Shown: positions 43,914 through 57,860 of the stretch, one piece after another
Position numbering within the stretch: the first letter of the stretch is position 1
Layout of the letters: every line of letters starts with the position of its first letter
Source: Nansenia antarctica
Lineage: Eukaryota > Chordata > Actinopteri > Argentiniformes > Microstomatidae
Assembly (NCBI GenBank): GCA_963989245.1
Contig: OZ022351.1
Coordinates: 17,545,321 to 17,609,320 of the forward strand
Reading direction: 5' to 3'
DNA: 64,000 nt
The notes under the pieces: model-generated
Databases searched by the model: none
What the model was told of the DNA's origin: nothing
What the model saw: only the letters and a program-made list of their open reading frames with translations
Program-made: the position numbers and the translations under genes

Positions 43914-44951
43914 AGAGGAGAGGAGAGGGAACAGAACAGAATCCTGTTGCTGTTGTTGTGGGCAACAGTGTTCTATCTATCGGGTCCTTCCTTTCTGTGT
44001 CGCCCACCACCATTTGACGTTTCATCTTCCTTTTTTTTTTTACAACAAGCTTTTCGACGATAGCTCCGCATGTTTTTCCAAAGTCGGTTTTACATAGTTA
44101 AGCTCGCTTAGGTCGTGAGATCGCGTATAGAGTTGGTTTCCAACAGGCAGGAGAGAGACCACAAGCTTCACACACGGGAGAGACCAGACCACAAGCTACA
44201 CAGCAGCCGTTCAAACCCGGCTCTCCCATACAGACGCAGCTTGAAGCCTTGTGTCGATACATGGAGTAAATGCAGCATAATAGCCTGTGGTATTTTTTAC
44301 TCCGAAGTGTAACTAATGAATCTACAGAACTCGTAGACGTTTGTAACGGCGAGAACCTTCTTTAGTTGGGCTAGCTAGCCTGTGTTAGCTAACAGCACAG
44401 AGTAAACACCAGACAGGCCAGCTCGTCTGTATCCAGATAGCTCAGTTGGATAATCGACCGAGCTTGTTTATTATTGTCTAGATATGGAAATGAAGACGTC
44501 TCTAGTGTGTTCTTTTAGATTCAAATATAATATCGCAATCGCAATTTAGCTGATCAAAGACCTTGGGTTGGGTGGGCAAAAGGCTAAACTGACTAGCTTT
44601 ATAAAGTTGTTCTGGTATCCTCCTGTTTTTATATTTTCGTCACTCCACATTTTTATTGGGATTTGAACACGATAGAAGACCACGAAACTGAAGAACCGGG
44701 ATATACATCGACAAGAGGAATTAATTCTGTTTTAACTGGGTTTCGGCCTCCCATTTTGGATCGACGTGGGAGCAGCAGCGGGGGTTTCGCCGTCCACTCT
44801 TTATCGGTGACTGTCGATATTTTTATTTATTTTCTCCCTTTCCTCTCCCCTCCCTCCACCCCAACACCCTTCCACCGTTCTCTCTCTCCGATGCGGAGTG
44901 TTTGACTACGAGCACCCGGCTTTGACCAGACCCCCACGGCGGCCGGCGGAC
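43914..44951 (+). promoter_or_regulatory. Presumed scrib promoter and 5' UTR region
   Basis: No other gene lies between the minisatellite and the scrib ATG. A short upstream ORF, MRSV, runs from 44891 to 44905, 46 bp before the start codon, and a longer in-frame version begins at 44663. The start site cannot be placed by eye. Confidence 0.45.
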
Positions 44952-45110
44952 ATGCTGAAGTGTATCCCTTTGTGGCGCTGCAACCGCCACGTCGAGTCGG
45001 TGGACAAGCGACATTGCAACCTGCAGACTGTCCCCGATGAGATCTTCAGATACAGCCGCAGTCTGGAAGAGCTTCTCCTCGACGCCAACCAACTCAAAGA
45101 ACTACCCAAG
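44952..45110 (+). CDS. scrib: Scribble (SCRIB) coding exon 1
   Basis: Encodes 53 residues, MLKCIPLWRCNRHVESVDKR to NQLKELPK, nearly identical to human SCRIB exon 1, and ends at AAG/GTAAGC. SCRIB is a LAP-family scaffold (16 LRRs, four PDZ domains) at basolateral membranes that sets apicobasal polarity with DLG and LGL. This exon carries the N-terminal cap and start of the first LRR (SLEELLLDANQL). Cys4 and Cys10, known palmitoylation sites in human SCRIB, are both present. The following exon (expected to begin PFF) is not found in the remaining 18.9 kb. puf60 upstream on the same strand matches human gene order. Confidence 0.95.
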
Positions 45111-45211
45111 GTAAGCAACCGGTGGCCCAGTGGCAACCCCCTATGGTGGCCATCTAAACCCCCCGAGGAAGTATTCCCCAGGCTGTGGTGACATGATGTC
45201 TCACGCATATG

Positions 45212-45430
45212 AATGAATGAATGAATGGTTTTTATTGTCATTAATACAGTACAGGTACCATACAACGACATTTGGGAGGGGGGGCTCCCCTGGTGCTAGG
45301 AAAGAAAATACTAAAAACAAGAAGGGAAAAAGAGCTGGTTTACATAAATAAAGGCTATATACACTATCCACTATACTATACTACTATCTATACTATACAA
45401 ATAAAACACTGTGCTGTACTCTATGCTATG
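45212..45430 (-). mobile_element. LINE 3' tail with (CATT)n end, inverted
   Basis: Reverse complement of the 24180-24437 family, starting with GAATGAATGAATGAATGG and including CAGGTACCATACAACGACAT. Confidence 0.75.
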
Positions 45431-48400
45431 CTATAAATATCTGTACACATCTGTAGGTGTTTTGAACTTAAAACGATATGCAACCAAAACGATGATTTGA
45501 TGAATTCATAGAAAGAACAGGCCCATACAGAGTATTCGTCACATATCCCACCCGGATTCAGCTGTAGGCTACCATTCACAAGTTGACAGCGGGGTGCAAG
45601 GGTGACACATCTGAGATGCCTGGGTGACAACTTGGACTGTGAGAGGATGTTTTCAAATTCTATTGTGCACCACTTTGTACATCATATTTAAATGTCTCAT
45701 TTGATGACCTGTATTGACTTCCAACCATTTCTACGCTGGGCTTCGTCCTCAGCAGAGAATAGGAAGAAACAGTTGAGAGAAATGAGCCTGTGTGGATGGA
45801 TGCCTGTTCACTGTAGAGACATGGGCAAAGGATGCTCCTGCAGCAGAGTGGAGTGGGTGTGCTGTGCTTGTTATCAAATGTGCAGAGGGACTCGGCAGAC
45901 CAAAGGAACTGGCATGCACCTCCATGTTGCCCGCAATAACTACATGGGCCGGTGGGATTGGAACCACAGAAGGGGAGGCGTGGGTGGATGGAGTCTTCCA
46001 CCCACGCTCCTCCATGAAACATGACAAAAGCTCTGCTCGCATACCTCTCGTGTTTATTTTTAGGGGAGTTGCTGGATGTTTGTTTGTCTGTTTCCCCTCC
46101 AGCTCCCCAACACACTTATTTCCACCAGAGTGCAGGAACAGTGGATCTGATTCTCGCCTCATTATGCTGGTTCTGTTCATTGTTCTGCCCTGGGACAAGG
46201 CAGTGACTGTGGATGACGGTTGAGTTAGAGTTCATTGATGTGCTGTTCAAAAGGCTGCCTAGATATACTGGACACTCAGACATAATGGATCACAATGGTG
46301 ACGGGGATAAGTAGCACAGGCACCAGGCCTAATGGTGGTTCCATTGACAAACTCATTTAATGCAAACCATTTAATGGCATGGGAAAAGGCCACAAAAACC
46401 CTAAAGCCGAACTCTTGTACACTCATGGGAAAGTGCTCACTCTGCTCTAGGGGTTGGAGTTCACTCAGACTCTCCCATTTGAGAGCAAAATGTGCCCGCG
46501 ACTACGTCATCATGTCTGGTGTGGGGGTAAATGACCCAGATGGTACAAAGTGATCAAGGTTGAAATTCCCTAAATGCACGCTTACTTTGAGACATGACTG
46601 AATCCCAGGCCATTGTATTTGGCAAACTTCCAGAATGTGTGGCAGTGAAGCCTAAATTGGATTTATTAAAAGTTAACGAAGACAATGCAATTGTTCTCTC
46701 TCCAGCAAAGACAATCTGCTTTCAATGACCTCTGCATCACTTAGCCCTCTTTGACTGTGATTTGCTTCGTCTTTTACTAGCCTAAATGCTGTTTTAAAGA
46801 GTGCGTGTGTTGACTGTTTGGACAGACTTTGCCACGAAACGGCCCTGTTTATGACTTGGCTCCAACCCTCATCTTCACTGGAGGGAGAGATGGTGAGGGG
46901 GGGGGTGCAGCAGCTCACTATAGCAGTGAGACTCACAAAAACACAGACATACAGCTGCTTAATATTTTATTCAGACTGCTAGTTAGTGGGACTAGGGGGT
47001 TCCCTGTCTCAGAGAGAGGGTGGTTTTGTGCATCGCCTGGTCATCCTGTCTCAGCCCAGCCATCGAGGGCTGGGTTCAGGGGGTCAAGGGGGCCACAGTT
47101 GGGATACCCTGGTGTGGATTGCTAACACGCACAGACAGACCACCCTTGGCAGCGATGCCTTTGGCCGAGAGACACGCATGCAGTGTGGCCTAGGTGCCCT
47201 AGCTCATCTCGTGGCTGTGTTGTGTCCAGACACAGAGCATGGTCCCCCACTGGCTTGCAGGTCCAGGAGGGTGTCAGGGAGGCCAGGCCCATACAGGGGC
47301 AGAATGGAGCTGTGTCCATAAAACATGGCCATTATCAACTCTCAAGATAAAGGAAACATGTGCTCTCATTCATGTCATTTGTTGTCTTTGTCATGGTATG
47401 ACAGCCATTTACATTAGCGTGTTTGTGTGAATTTGTTTGTGGAATGCACTTTGAAACACAATTTGAACTACAGTGTTATTCTTGATAACAATCTAAGGTA
47501 GGCTAGTAGTAGCCTATGTTTTGGTCGTTTGGTGTCATGCATACAATAGCAGTCATTAAGAGTAGGCTAAATCGACAGTTCACATTTTCACTCAAGTCTT
47601 GCCCTGTTGCTCATAGGCTATTGCAACGTCTGTGTGGAGAAGTCATGGGTGTTAGCCTAATGCACCTCCATGTACAGCAGATGTCATTGACAATAATCCT
47701 GCCACAGCACCCTCACAATAGAGGGGTGGGCGGTAGGGTGGCCTAAGGGCACGGCCATGGACTCAATATGGATCAAGCATTATAGCGACCCATAGGCCTA
47801 GTCAAAGAAAGTCAGTAAGGGTTGATTCACAACTTTTGTTGATTCTCTATTCTCATTTTCTGTTTGAACAAGACAACATAATCGTGACCAGGTTATTGAG
47901 AGTTTACCATCAATGTCTAATGTTCACATGCATTGTTAATAAGGCAGATTCCTACAGCTATTGGCATGGGCGTAAACTCCTCGCAAGCCGATTTATCTTA
48001 ACATGAGGGCATGGTGAAATAGCATTTTGGGTAGGCCTATTATTAGTGCAGGCCAGGGTACAGCAATTGAGTTTTATTCTGTTTGTGGGTAACGAGCATT
48101 CTCACTGCAAACTAATCGCTCCGTGGAGCAATTGCAAGCGGACCGAGACTACCCTCTCTAGGCGGACTCAGTCCGGTTGATTTGCTCTGCATCAGAGTGA
48201 GATTGCTGTGTTCACATATGCCCAAATGAACCGGATTAGGGGGGAAACGCTTCCTGATTCAGGCCAATGAGCTAGGTGTGAATCCATCCTAAGATATGTT
48301 CTGTGATGGTAGATAAGTGCCCATGCTGGGGATTCGGGGAGGGCAGGGGGTAGATTTGCTTTATAGGGTTTGGGAGGGGGTTTAGCAGTGTGAACAGATG

Positions 48401-50184
48401 GACATTCAGATGGCCGAACAGGGTCTTAAATTCACTGCGGATCTCTTGAGTCCCCACCTGGCAACCCTAGATTATGTGTACTCTTGTAATGCAGTTTCTG
48501 TTTGGCCTTGCATGATGAAAAGAAGAGAACACTTGGGCTGTAGGATGCTTTATCAGATGGCTCCGCTCCAGGGAGATGTTATCTGCTAAGATTGTTTCCC
48601 TTCGAAATATAACTGAACATTTTTGTAAGAGAGAAATTAAATGTTTGGAAAAAGTTGTACAACCCTAAATCTGCTGCAACAGAACAAGCTCCAGCCAGGC
48701 CACTGTCCGGCCACAAAGTGAACCTCGCATCCATAGTATACCTAACAGAACCCAGAAGGACCCTCAGGAAAGAGAGCCAGCCATCAGGAATTCCCCCTCA
48801 CGCCCATGTATCCTGAGCCCTTAACATCACAGCCAGAGCTCTGTTTTCTCATTATGCAACTCTTAATCCCTGCTACTCCTTAATGCGTCTTTTGTGTTGC
48901 AACTAAGAACGGTTCCTTCGTGGTTTTCACAAACACCATGAACTACAAGTCCTAATTCCAGTGACAGAAAACATGGAGCCGTGGTGGATTAATTCAATCC
49001 CCATAATGTCTCTGAGAAGCAGAGGGCATCTTGCTCCACAGATAAAGCCATATCTTTTCTTAGTTCTGTTCTGTAAATTATTAAAAGATCGCTGTCTCAT
49101 GTGAAGGTCTATGTTAGGATGACGTGATCCTGTGTTCCCTCTCATGCTTGCAAATTAGGCTACTCTTAGTTGGGCAGGTGTTGGTTTTCATTTTCTGTTT
49201 GCAGACAATTTCTAACCTAGTTTGTGCCAACAAATGAACTACCCCTTAGGAACTTTTAAGGAATGGGACAAGGCTGTGCCCACTGGAGGATCAGGTTAAG
49301 GAGCAGGGAAGTATCTTCTAACCATCATAAAGTCTTGTGACAAGTTACAAAGTAGCCCATTCACCTTGTCTGACGTCCCTTACTCATCGTCATATCCAAT
49401 ATCATGGGTCTTTGTCCTAGCTCTGTGTGGTCTGTACTGCCCCTGGCCTAACTCACATTTAGACTCAAAACAAATTAATAAAAAACTGCCGTTTTCACAA
49501 AACGAAGGTGTGGGCTGTATTCCAATCTATGGGGATAATCCTGATTTCATCCACAGGGCACAGAGTGAATCTGCTCAGGGAAGTATGTAGCCTTGTGTAA
49601 AAAAAAAGATTGGTTCAGGATGCCCTGCAGCATCATCAAACTGTGACACAAGAGACACACAACAGGGATGTAAACAAAAGATCTTCTATTTATGCTAAGT
49701 AACTGCATTATGTTGGCTAGCCAGCTAACGTTAACGTTACCTTTAAGCCCTAATTATGTAATATCCGAATATTATGAGCGAAAAATGCTTTACATAATAC
49801 AAATAGCTATATTGTACAAATAATGTGCTAATGCACACTTAAAGTGCCAATGTTCCCGCAATCCTCGCTCAGCTCTACCAATGACTGTTGAGAACTCCAT
49901 TTCCTGTATAGGGTTACACCTGTTGTTCCCTATGGTTACGCCAAGGTTGAAGGTAACTTAGAACCCTTAAAATGGCTGAATACCCTGTGCAGGGAATGAC
50001 TGGAACATACCCAAGATGTGGGCCACCTAGCCTGACAGTAAAATTGGCAGATAACCCTTAAGATACAGGTTTTCAGAAAAGCAAGTTAGTCAGGCAAAAA
50101 GGTTCTTCTGATGAATTATTTGTTAGTTACTTGGCCCTCTTACAGCTTCACTTAAGTTAAATTCTGGAATAAAGGCAAGGCAAT

Positions 50185-50265
50185 GCAAGGGAAGGGAAGT
50201 TTATTTGTATAGTACATTTCACACAACAGTGACAATTCAAAGTGCTTTACATACAGCATTAAAAA
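50185..50265. mobile_element. Dispersed repeat fragment
   Basis: GAAGTTTATTTGTATAGTAC and TTCAAAGTGCTTTACATA are common in fish repeats. A related core lies at 28140-28195. Confidence 0.5.
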
Positions 50266-52780
50266 AACATAAAGATTAATATCATATACAGTTATATATC
50301 TGTTTAATCTTCCAATGGCCTCCAGTTGTTCTGAAAATAATAATGACTGATAAGAATTGTTGATGATTGTGTGGGTCTGTTTAGTTCCCCAGGTTGTAGG
50401 ACAAACTGAAACTGTTTTTTATATGTTTCCAGTGTCTAGGATGAGCTGTGAATTGTTTTACGATTAGGGGTGAGGGAAAGTAGAGCCAACAAGATCCTGT
50501 TTTTACACATTTATGTTGGGTAAGGGGATTAGTGCAGTTAGCCTTTTAGATTTTGGGGTTGTGCAAAAGTAGCCATGTTATACAGCCAGTTGGTAAGTGA
50601 TAGCCTATGCTGAGCAACTAGCCTAATCATATTATTCATGCTGGAAAGAACTGAAAAACAACATGGAACCTGAATCTGTCAGCCTTTTCAGGATGCATGG
50701 CATCTTGGGCATGGCACTTTCAACTTGAAACCAGGAACTTTGTCCTCGTCCTTGCTTAGGTATTAGATTTGATTTCATGTGGAGCATAATTCTATGAGAC
50801 ACAATAACCATCCAGATGTATTTGTTTGTATCTTATTCCTTCATTGTGTTAGAAGTGCTTTGTGTTAGCAAGTGTTGCCTCAGTTCCCATCGCCCCCTCT
50901 CCGTGTCTCTTGCCCAGGGGCAGATTAGAGCTTCACCCGGCCGTGAAGATGGCCCTCAGCCCTCCCTCATCCAGGCCAGTGCGCCCGAGTGAGAGTTTCG
51001 TCTGGGACCGCCTCTTTAATTCCATTTCGGGTCTCTCTTTGAGTACAAGTGGACTGATGAGATCTGAGTGCTTTCCGCTCTCTGCGTCTCTTGTGTAGGT
51101 TCAGCCTTGGGTCAAACTGCAGTTCTGATGAAAGCCAATTTGTATCCTCTTCGCTCTGCTGTCCTGTAACTATTCCATTGTTTATCTTTAATTTGAGTAA
51201 GTCATGCTTGCCCAATGTATGAGTATGTGTTTGTTTCACAAGTCAAAAATGGGTCTTCACTGTTCACTCTGTGTCCTATCTTACTTAAAAGAGGTGTTAA
51301 ACAACCTGCTCATATTTCAGGAACCTGCCCTTAAAATGGTTCATTGCCCACTGAAAGCCTCTTGGCTCAGATGAAAACCGCTCACTACTATCGTTCTAAA
51401 GATAAGTTACTAAATGTGTAATGTCTGCCCAGACATAAGAAAAGGGTTGTCTGCTAAAATCTAGGACAGACCCATTACCATCCTCCAGCAGACCGTGTTC
51501 TTACACAAAGTTTTCTACAGGATTTGTGTAGCCCCCCTCTCTCAATTCCACTCTTGAGGAGGGTAGAGGCCTTGCCTCCCCAGCGGCTAACCAAACTAGG
51601 CCAGGACTGGTGATAAATCACACCTGCCACTAGCCGCTCTGCGGTAAAACCACATTAGTCCCCCTCGCTCTCTCTTTCTTTCCTTCTCCTCTCTCTCAGG
51701 ACAGGAAGCAGTGGTGCAATGGTCGCTCCGGAGCAGCAGGGGAAACCAGGTCCACCGCTGCAGCTCTGTTGATGCAGTTGCTTTTCTGCATCGCTCAGGG
51801 ATGACATGGCATCTCTTGACTCTGCTGCTCTGCGAATGATCCTCTCACCCGCTGCGCTGGCCAATCAAAATCTTGAATAATCAGTCTTGTATGTGCACAG
51901 TCAGTATGCTGAATCACAGTGCCCGGGAGGTGAGAGGAGAGCAGAAGCGGTGATCTGGTGTAGAAGAAGCTTTGTAAGACGGTCCTTTAATATGGAAGCA
52001 CATTCAGCAGGTTCCTTTGTCTGAGCTGATGACCAGCTGGTCTCACATCCTGCCCCTCCCCCCGCTAGCCCCCCACCTCCCCCGGTAGGGGTTTTTATTC
52101 CGGAGATGGATTAACAGAAAGGGGGGCGGGGGGAGCCTCGCACCCGTGGTGGAGGAAGTGATCCTGGGTGCTGCAGAGCAGGTTGCACTCAGCCCCACTG
52201 ATCCACCATCCCAGCCTGACAGAGGAGGTGTCAGGTGTGCAAGGACACTTCTGCTGGCCCACCCCAATCATGCCAGGTGACCAACAGACACATACAGGAC
52301 CCACTGTTGTCTCACTAAACCCAGAGTATGGATTATGGATTTTTTACATAATGAACATATTTCATGTCTTTCTACCAACATATTTTTAGTAGGAGATGGC
52401 AATTAGAGCGTATTAAGGCCTACATGTCTTAATAACCAGGGTTCCCACACTGGCGGCGGTGGTGGTGGTGGCACCAACACTAGACCGACGGCGCTCCTAT
52501 CAGGGCCGTGTCAGCCACAGACTGACAGGGTTGTGTATGCGGCCCTGTTGTAAATCTCACAGCTTTCCCACAGTACTCTGCCCCCCCCCCCCCAGTCACC
52601 AGCCTTAAAGGTAAACAATGAGCCCAGGCAGCGGTAAATAATTGAAGGCTGCGGTCGGGGGCTGCGGTTAGAGATAGGACAGTGTTGGTGACCGGCGTGC
52701 ATGGCTGGTGCACCGCGATAGGATGGGGATAGGCTGCCGGCCACTACCATGAACACTGTACGAACAGCCTGGGTGACATG

Positions 52781-53982
52781 TGGCACTTTTCCACTACGTT
52801 GCAGACCTGGTGCTGACCTGGTGCTGACCCAGGTCAGCCCGCTTCGGTCCCCTTTTCCATTCGTCGGTCCAGGTCGCTTTCGTCCCAGGTCCCAGGTACC
52901 ACATCGGAGCAGGTACCTGGGACCTGTGTCTTTGCCAGGCTGCGTGTGACGTGTGACGCTGCACACCGTTGATTGGTCAATGGACAATCGTCATCCCATG
53001 TCCCATCCCATTATTATTTCTTCACAACCGCCATCTTGAAAATACCACATTCACTAGGAAAATGTCACTACATTTTCTGTAATAGCTTATTAATAAAGAT
53101 TCTGAAAATTATGCTGACCATCGTATTATCTTAGTTTAATGTCATTTCAATGAATCATATAACTTTTATTTACAACAAGCACAACACAAAAATCGCTATT
53201 ATGCACCGTGTTTGTCCGTGAATAACACCGGCTGTGGAGGTGGTAAAAAAACACAATACTCCTTTGCTAACTTCACCATCTGTCTACGGTCATTTTGAGC
53301 CCTTAACCACCGCGCTGACACCCCGAGAAGTTATGCTTTTAACCGTAAACTCGATGAACCGGGAGTTCGCCCGCAGCCGTCCAGCCATTTTCACCATTCA
53401 CTCATGATTCAAATGCCGGTTTTAACAGGGAATTCGCTTCGCGCTGTGTCCACGGTGATAGGAGTGGAGGATCGACTCCATTCAAAAACTTTTGAATTCC
53501 CTGGCTTCTCCTCTTTCCGGACACGTTTGAATTGTTATCCTAACCCCCGCTAAACCGAAGTTATTAACCCGCAAACGGCACCGTGTTTGTCTGTGAATAA
53601 CACCGGCTGTGTCATGAGTCAAATTCCGGTAGATTCGCGTCTTGTCGGCGTTTCCCGATGATGATACTACAGTTAATAAAGCAGACAAGTGAAGGCAGTG
53701 GTTTTAAGGGTTAAAAAAACATGACTTTATTATGTGTACATAGCTTCCTCTCTCTCTTTCTCTCCAAAAAAATCACTGCTGTTGCTGTGTACACCCGGAA
53801 GCTTTTTGCCAGGCTGCGTGTGACGCGTAACTCCGCCTACTATCCTCTACTCCTCCTACTAGTCCGGGTCGGTTTGTGTATAATGGAAACCAGAACAGAT
53901 CAAAAGTGACCCGACCTGACCCCGAAGTGATACCGCGCTAAAGCGTACCGCGCTAAAGCGGGACCCAGATGGAAAAGTGCCA
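52781..53982. mobile_element. Non-autonomous DNA transposon, PIF/Harbinger-like
   Basis: The termini TGGCACTTTTCCA (52781) and TGGAAAAGTGCCA (ending 53982) are perfect inverted repeats. ATG flanks both sides (52778-52780 and 53983-53985). At about 1.2 kb it has no transposase domain. Internal repeats include AATAACACCGGCTGTG near 53222 and 53595. Confidence 0.85.
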
Positions 53983-55935
53983 ATGGTGTCTCGATGACCC
54001 TGCCACGTGACCCCCATTCTCCCACTTTCTCTCTCTCTCTCTTCCCCTTTGTGTATTTAAAGCCTGCCTGGAGCCTCTGTGGTCAAGGGCACAGACCTGC
54101 TGGTCTCAGGTGGCTCATATCTTCACACTCGATCTTCACTTCAGATGTTATTGGGATTTGTAAAGCAACACTCCCACTGTATTCTGCCTTCCAACCTAAG
54201 GTAGCAGAACCCCAAATTAACCCATACGGTCTGTTATGGCAGAAATGCCATGAATGAACAGGTAAAGGTTATGTCTAAGCCTAAGCCACAAAAGAGGACA
54301 CCATACTGTTCGCGGGCCTGTGAGGTGGAAGTGTTCAAATGCAGCCGTGACATTTCTTTCGGGTGCTCTTTTTTCGGGGTCTTTTGATCTCATTGGAGGC
54401 CTCGCTCACTGGTACTGAATGGCTATGTGTTCCGGCCTTTGAGGGCACTCATACAGTGCACCTCACTATCTCCCTGTGGGGGGAATGGATGGACCAGGAG
54501 GGCACTAGACAACTGACCACAAACAAAAACCAGCCTTTAACTACAGGCCACACTGACTCATTTGTCTCCTGTCTCTCTGAAACCTGAAACGTGTGCTGCT
54601 CGTAGCCTGCAGCAAGTTCTGACTGCAGCCCCCCCTGGCTTCTCTGGATTCCAGGATTCCAGTCTCAGCCTCCATCTCTCACTACGTCACTTGCCGCCTA
54701 GCTTCATATCTCAGGGTTTATTTTGCTGTGCTTTTCCACAACCTGATCTGTTGCTTTGTTGCACTTTGCTGTATCGGTACAATAGGCCTTTCTTGTCTTG
54801 AATCTATTGGCTGCTCCTGCTCTCAGTATCACAAGTTCATTAGTCTAGTAAGTTAATTGTCCAGCACACCGGTCAGCAGATCAAGTCGGTCTGGTTCTGA
54901 GGACATGGCCCAATGCATGGAGTGACTGAGCCCAGTTGAAAGTGAGCTCTCTTTTCTAACTAACCGGGTTGGTCCCAGTGGCGAAGTCTGCGTCAGGCGG
55001 CTCACTAAGCACTGGTTTGTCCAGTCCGTCAGCGTGGAGCGGTGGAGCGGTTTGGTCTCAGTGCTGCCGAGTGCTGATTTGTTGACGTCCGTGTTTTTGT
55101 TGTTGATTCCTTCTCGTTGGGAGCGCCTAGACGACGAGCAGGAAGTGGGAATAATCGAGTGAGCCGTGGAATGCGCTGTTTTTGTTTTCGGGAGGAGAGG
55201 CTGCCGTGATCTACGCGCCGGGGGCCCTGCCTGCGAGCACAGCCAAGGGAGGGACACGGGAACCAGCCCTGTGTTACATAACGCTCTCACTCTCACCACG
55301 AATATACGTCCTCCACGTCGACACTCCTTTACTTTTACCCCACAGAGCCTCTTCTTACAGTCTTCCCTCCTCCGCCTTTCTCTCACACACACTCAATCAC
55401 ACTATGCTGCCTGACTCGCAGGGCTTCCGATAAGGCACACACAGACAGCGTGTCATTTCTCTGTAGTCTCTACAAGCGGTGTCGGTGACCTTAGAGTGAG
55501 CCAGGGGGCCATAGCGGTGTTCAAGATGAGGGTGTAACATTTGACTATGCCGACAGCCAGTCTGATGACTCTGTTTACACCACTTTAACACTCTTTACTG
55601 TACCTACTGTCTTTCCCATTCGTCTCGTGTTTTAAGATCGCGTCGTGTAGACACTCAGTTGCCGCTCAGATTGTGGGACAATTCTTCAATCCCAGTTAGT
55701 CTCTGAGTTGATTAGCTAGTCACTGGTTGGTTGGCAGGCTGATGTAAAAGTTGGATGGGGGGCGCATTATAAATAAAATTAACATAACATAACATACAAG
55801 AATGAAATAATCTGGCGCTGTGAACGCTTTAACCATGTTGAAAGGAACTAGCAGATTGCAATAGGGTTTGTAAGTAACCATTGGAAAGCAGATTGGGAGC
55901 ACCTAATGAAACTGGACAACCAGAGCAGTGTACAC

Positions 55936-56110
55936 GTGTGTGTGTGTGTGTGTGTCTGTGTGTGTGTGTCTGTGTGTCTGTGTGTCTGTGTCATGCACAT
56001 GCCTCCAGTGAATACCAAGTGTCAGCTAACGAGACAATAATAGGACGTAGATGTGGCCATGTCTTCTTTTTGCAACACACTAGACTGCACCCATACATCT
56101 CCAACATGGG

Positions 56111-56167
<57 letters not shown>

Positions 56168-56188
56168 TTTGTGTGTGTGTGTGTGTGT
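55936..56188. repeat. Two (TG)n arrays
   Basis: Interrupted TG/TC array at 55936-55990 and a longer TG array at 56116-56188. Confidence 0.95.
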
Positions 56189-56649
56189 TATACATGCTGG
56201 TTTGGCTTCAGGATGACAAAGGGAGCCTTTGAGCCCCACCAGCGGGTCTGTCTCTCCCCCCACCCAAGAACGCTGCGATTGTCTGCTAAATTTTTCACTG
56301 AACGTGTTTTGCTCTGAGCACTTAACCCTTTCCTTCACAGTTTTTTTTACTGTGACTTCTTTGGCTTTGTGGAGTGTGTAGAAATTGTGAACCGTTCCGA
56401 AAGTGCAGTCGTAACACTTTGTGATGGTGTTGACGCTTTGGCCATTGTTTTTAGGTAAAGGTCACTGTTATTTTAGCATTAAATGGTAGTCGCTACAATA
56501 GACAAAGCGACACTTTGTGTTCTCAGTAAGTCTATATCCAGCTCTCCCATGACACTTCCCTTCAGCATGCTAGTCAGAGTTCTAAGTAAAGCCATCCAAA
56601 CAACAATTGTCCAAAACTTCCACGACTGTTTTACGAGGTAGTTTATGCC

Positions 56650-56858
56650 GTGTGTGTGTGTGTGTGTGTCTGTCTTTTTTTGTGTGCGTGTGCGTATGTG
56701 TGTGTGTGTGTGTGTGTGTGTTTGTATTGTAATTAAACCAACATGGCCTCCTCCAGCGCATGTGACGCTGGAGGAAGCGCAGGCATGACTGGAATCTGCA
56801 GGATTCTGCCCTGCCCTCACACAGCTCCACACATTCCTGACGGAGGAGGCCACACACA

Positions 56859-56894
<36 letters not shown>

Positions 56895-56906
56895 TGCTAG
56901 CTGCAT

Positions 56907-56956
<50 letters not shown>
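56650..56956. repeat. Inverted (TG)n ... (CA)n arrays
   Basis: TG-rich at 56650-56721 and CA-rich at 56852-56956, separated by about 130 bp. As reverse complements they could pair in single strands. Confidence 0.9.
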
Positions 56957-56958
<2 letters not shown>

Positions 56959-57499
56959 CAGACATGGTCAGACTTGTATCCAGGGGCACATATTCCAGCT
57001 AATCAAACTTGACTTTAATTTATTCTGTGTTAAACCGAAGGTGTTCTAATTCTCGATAGTATTTTAATTAATCCGGCCTCTCTAGGCTCTATTTAACACA
57101 GATAGAGTCTTGGGTAAGGAGCTAAGCTTGAAGAGTGTAAGAGACATTTAGACAGCGCAGTTCAAAGAGCTGCCTGTTTCTAGGCCCTGTTTATTAATGA
57201 GGTGGTATTACCGAGGAGATCTCTGGCCTTATTAAAGTAATCCTGCCCAGACAACCTGGGAACACTGATCAACCTGTTTACATTTTAGGCTTCATACTCT
57301 TTCGTCTTACCTCACTTTTCTGTACGTTTGCAATGGGAGTCGCTGCTGGAGTGGCTGCTGCTGTACAGGGAGACGGTGTTTGAGATTGACGTCTAAATGT
57401 TGTGTGTTTGTTTTAAAAGGGAGGGTGATTCTCATCAGCAATATGTTTGTTACCTCGCTGTCTGACAAGTTTGACAAGCAGGTGGCTAGTGTACGTAGT

Positions 57500-57860
57500 C
57501 TTAGTGGCATCTCATCCCTCTCTCTTTTTATCTCTTTTTATCCAGTCTGTCTCTCCATCTCTAATCTCGCTTTCACTTCACCTCCCCTCTCTTCTCTCCC
57601 CCTCCTCTTCACTCTCCATCTCTAATCTCTTTTTCACTTTATCTCCTCTCTCTTCTCTTCTCCTCTCCCCCCCTCTCTCTCTTCTCTTCTCCTCTCCCCC
57701 CCTCTTCACTTTCCATCTCTAATGTTTCTCTCACTTCCTCTCCCCTCTCTCTCTCTTCTCCTCTCCTCTCCTCTCCCCCTCCTCTTCCCTCTCCATCTCT
57801 AATGTCTCTCTCACTTCATCTCCCCCCCTCTCTCTCTTCTCGTCTCTTCCTCCTTCCTTC
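57500..57860. repeat. Polypyrimidine (CT-rich) tract with degenerate repeats
   Basis: Long C/T-only runs with a loosely repeated unit containing CTCTCCATCTCTAATNT. It is low-complexity intronic sequence. Confidence 0.9.

Noticed and set aside
42228..44063. 611-residue His/Pro/Ser-rich open frame and overlapping long frames
   Set aside because: It is produced by a stop-free minisatellite. Several plus and minus frames are open at once, with no conserved domain or splice support.
46673..47321. Several overlapping frames in scrib intron 1
   Set aside because: No recognisable motif, all short, and overlapping on both strands.
54853..55392. 179-residue minus-strand frame
   Set aside because: No domain, composition like random GC-rich intron sequence, and no splice or start support.
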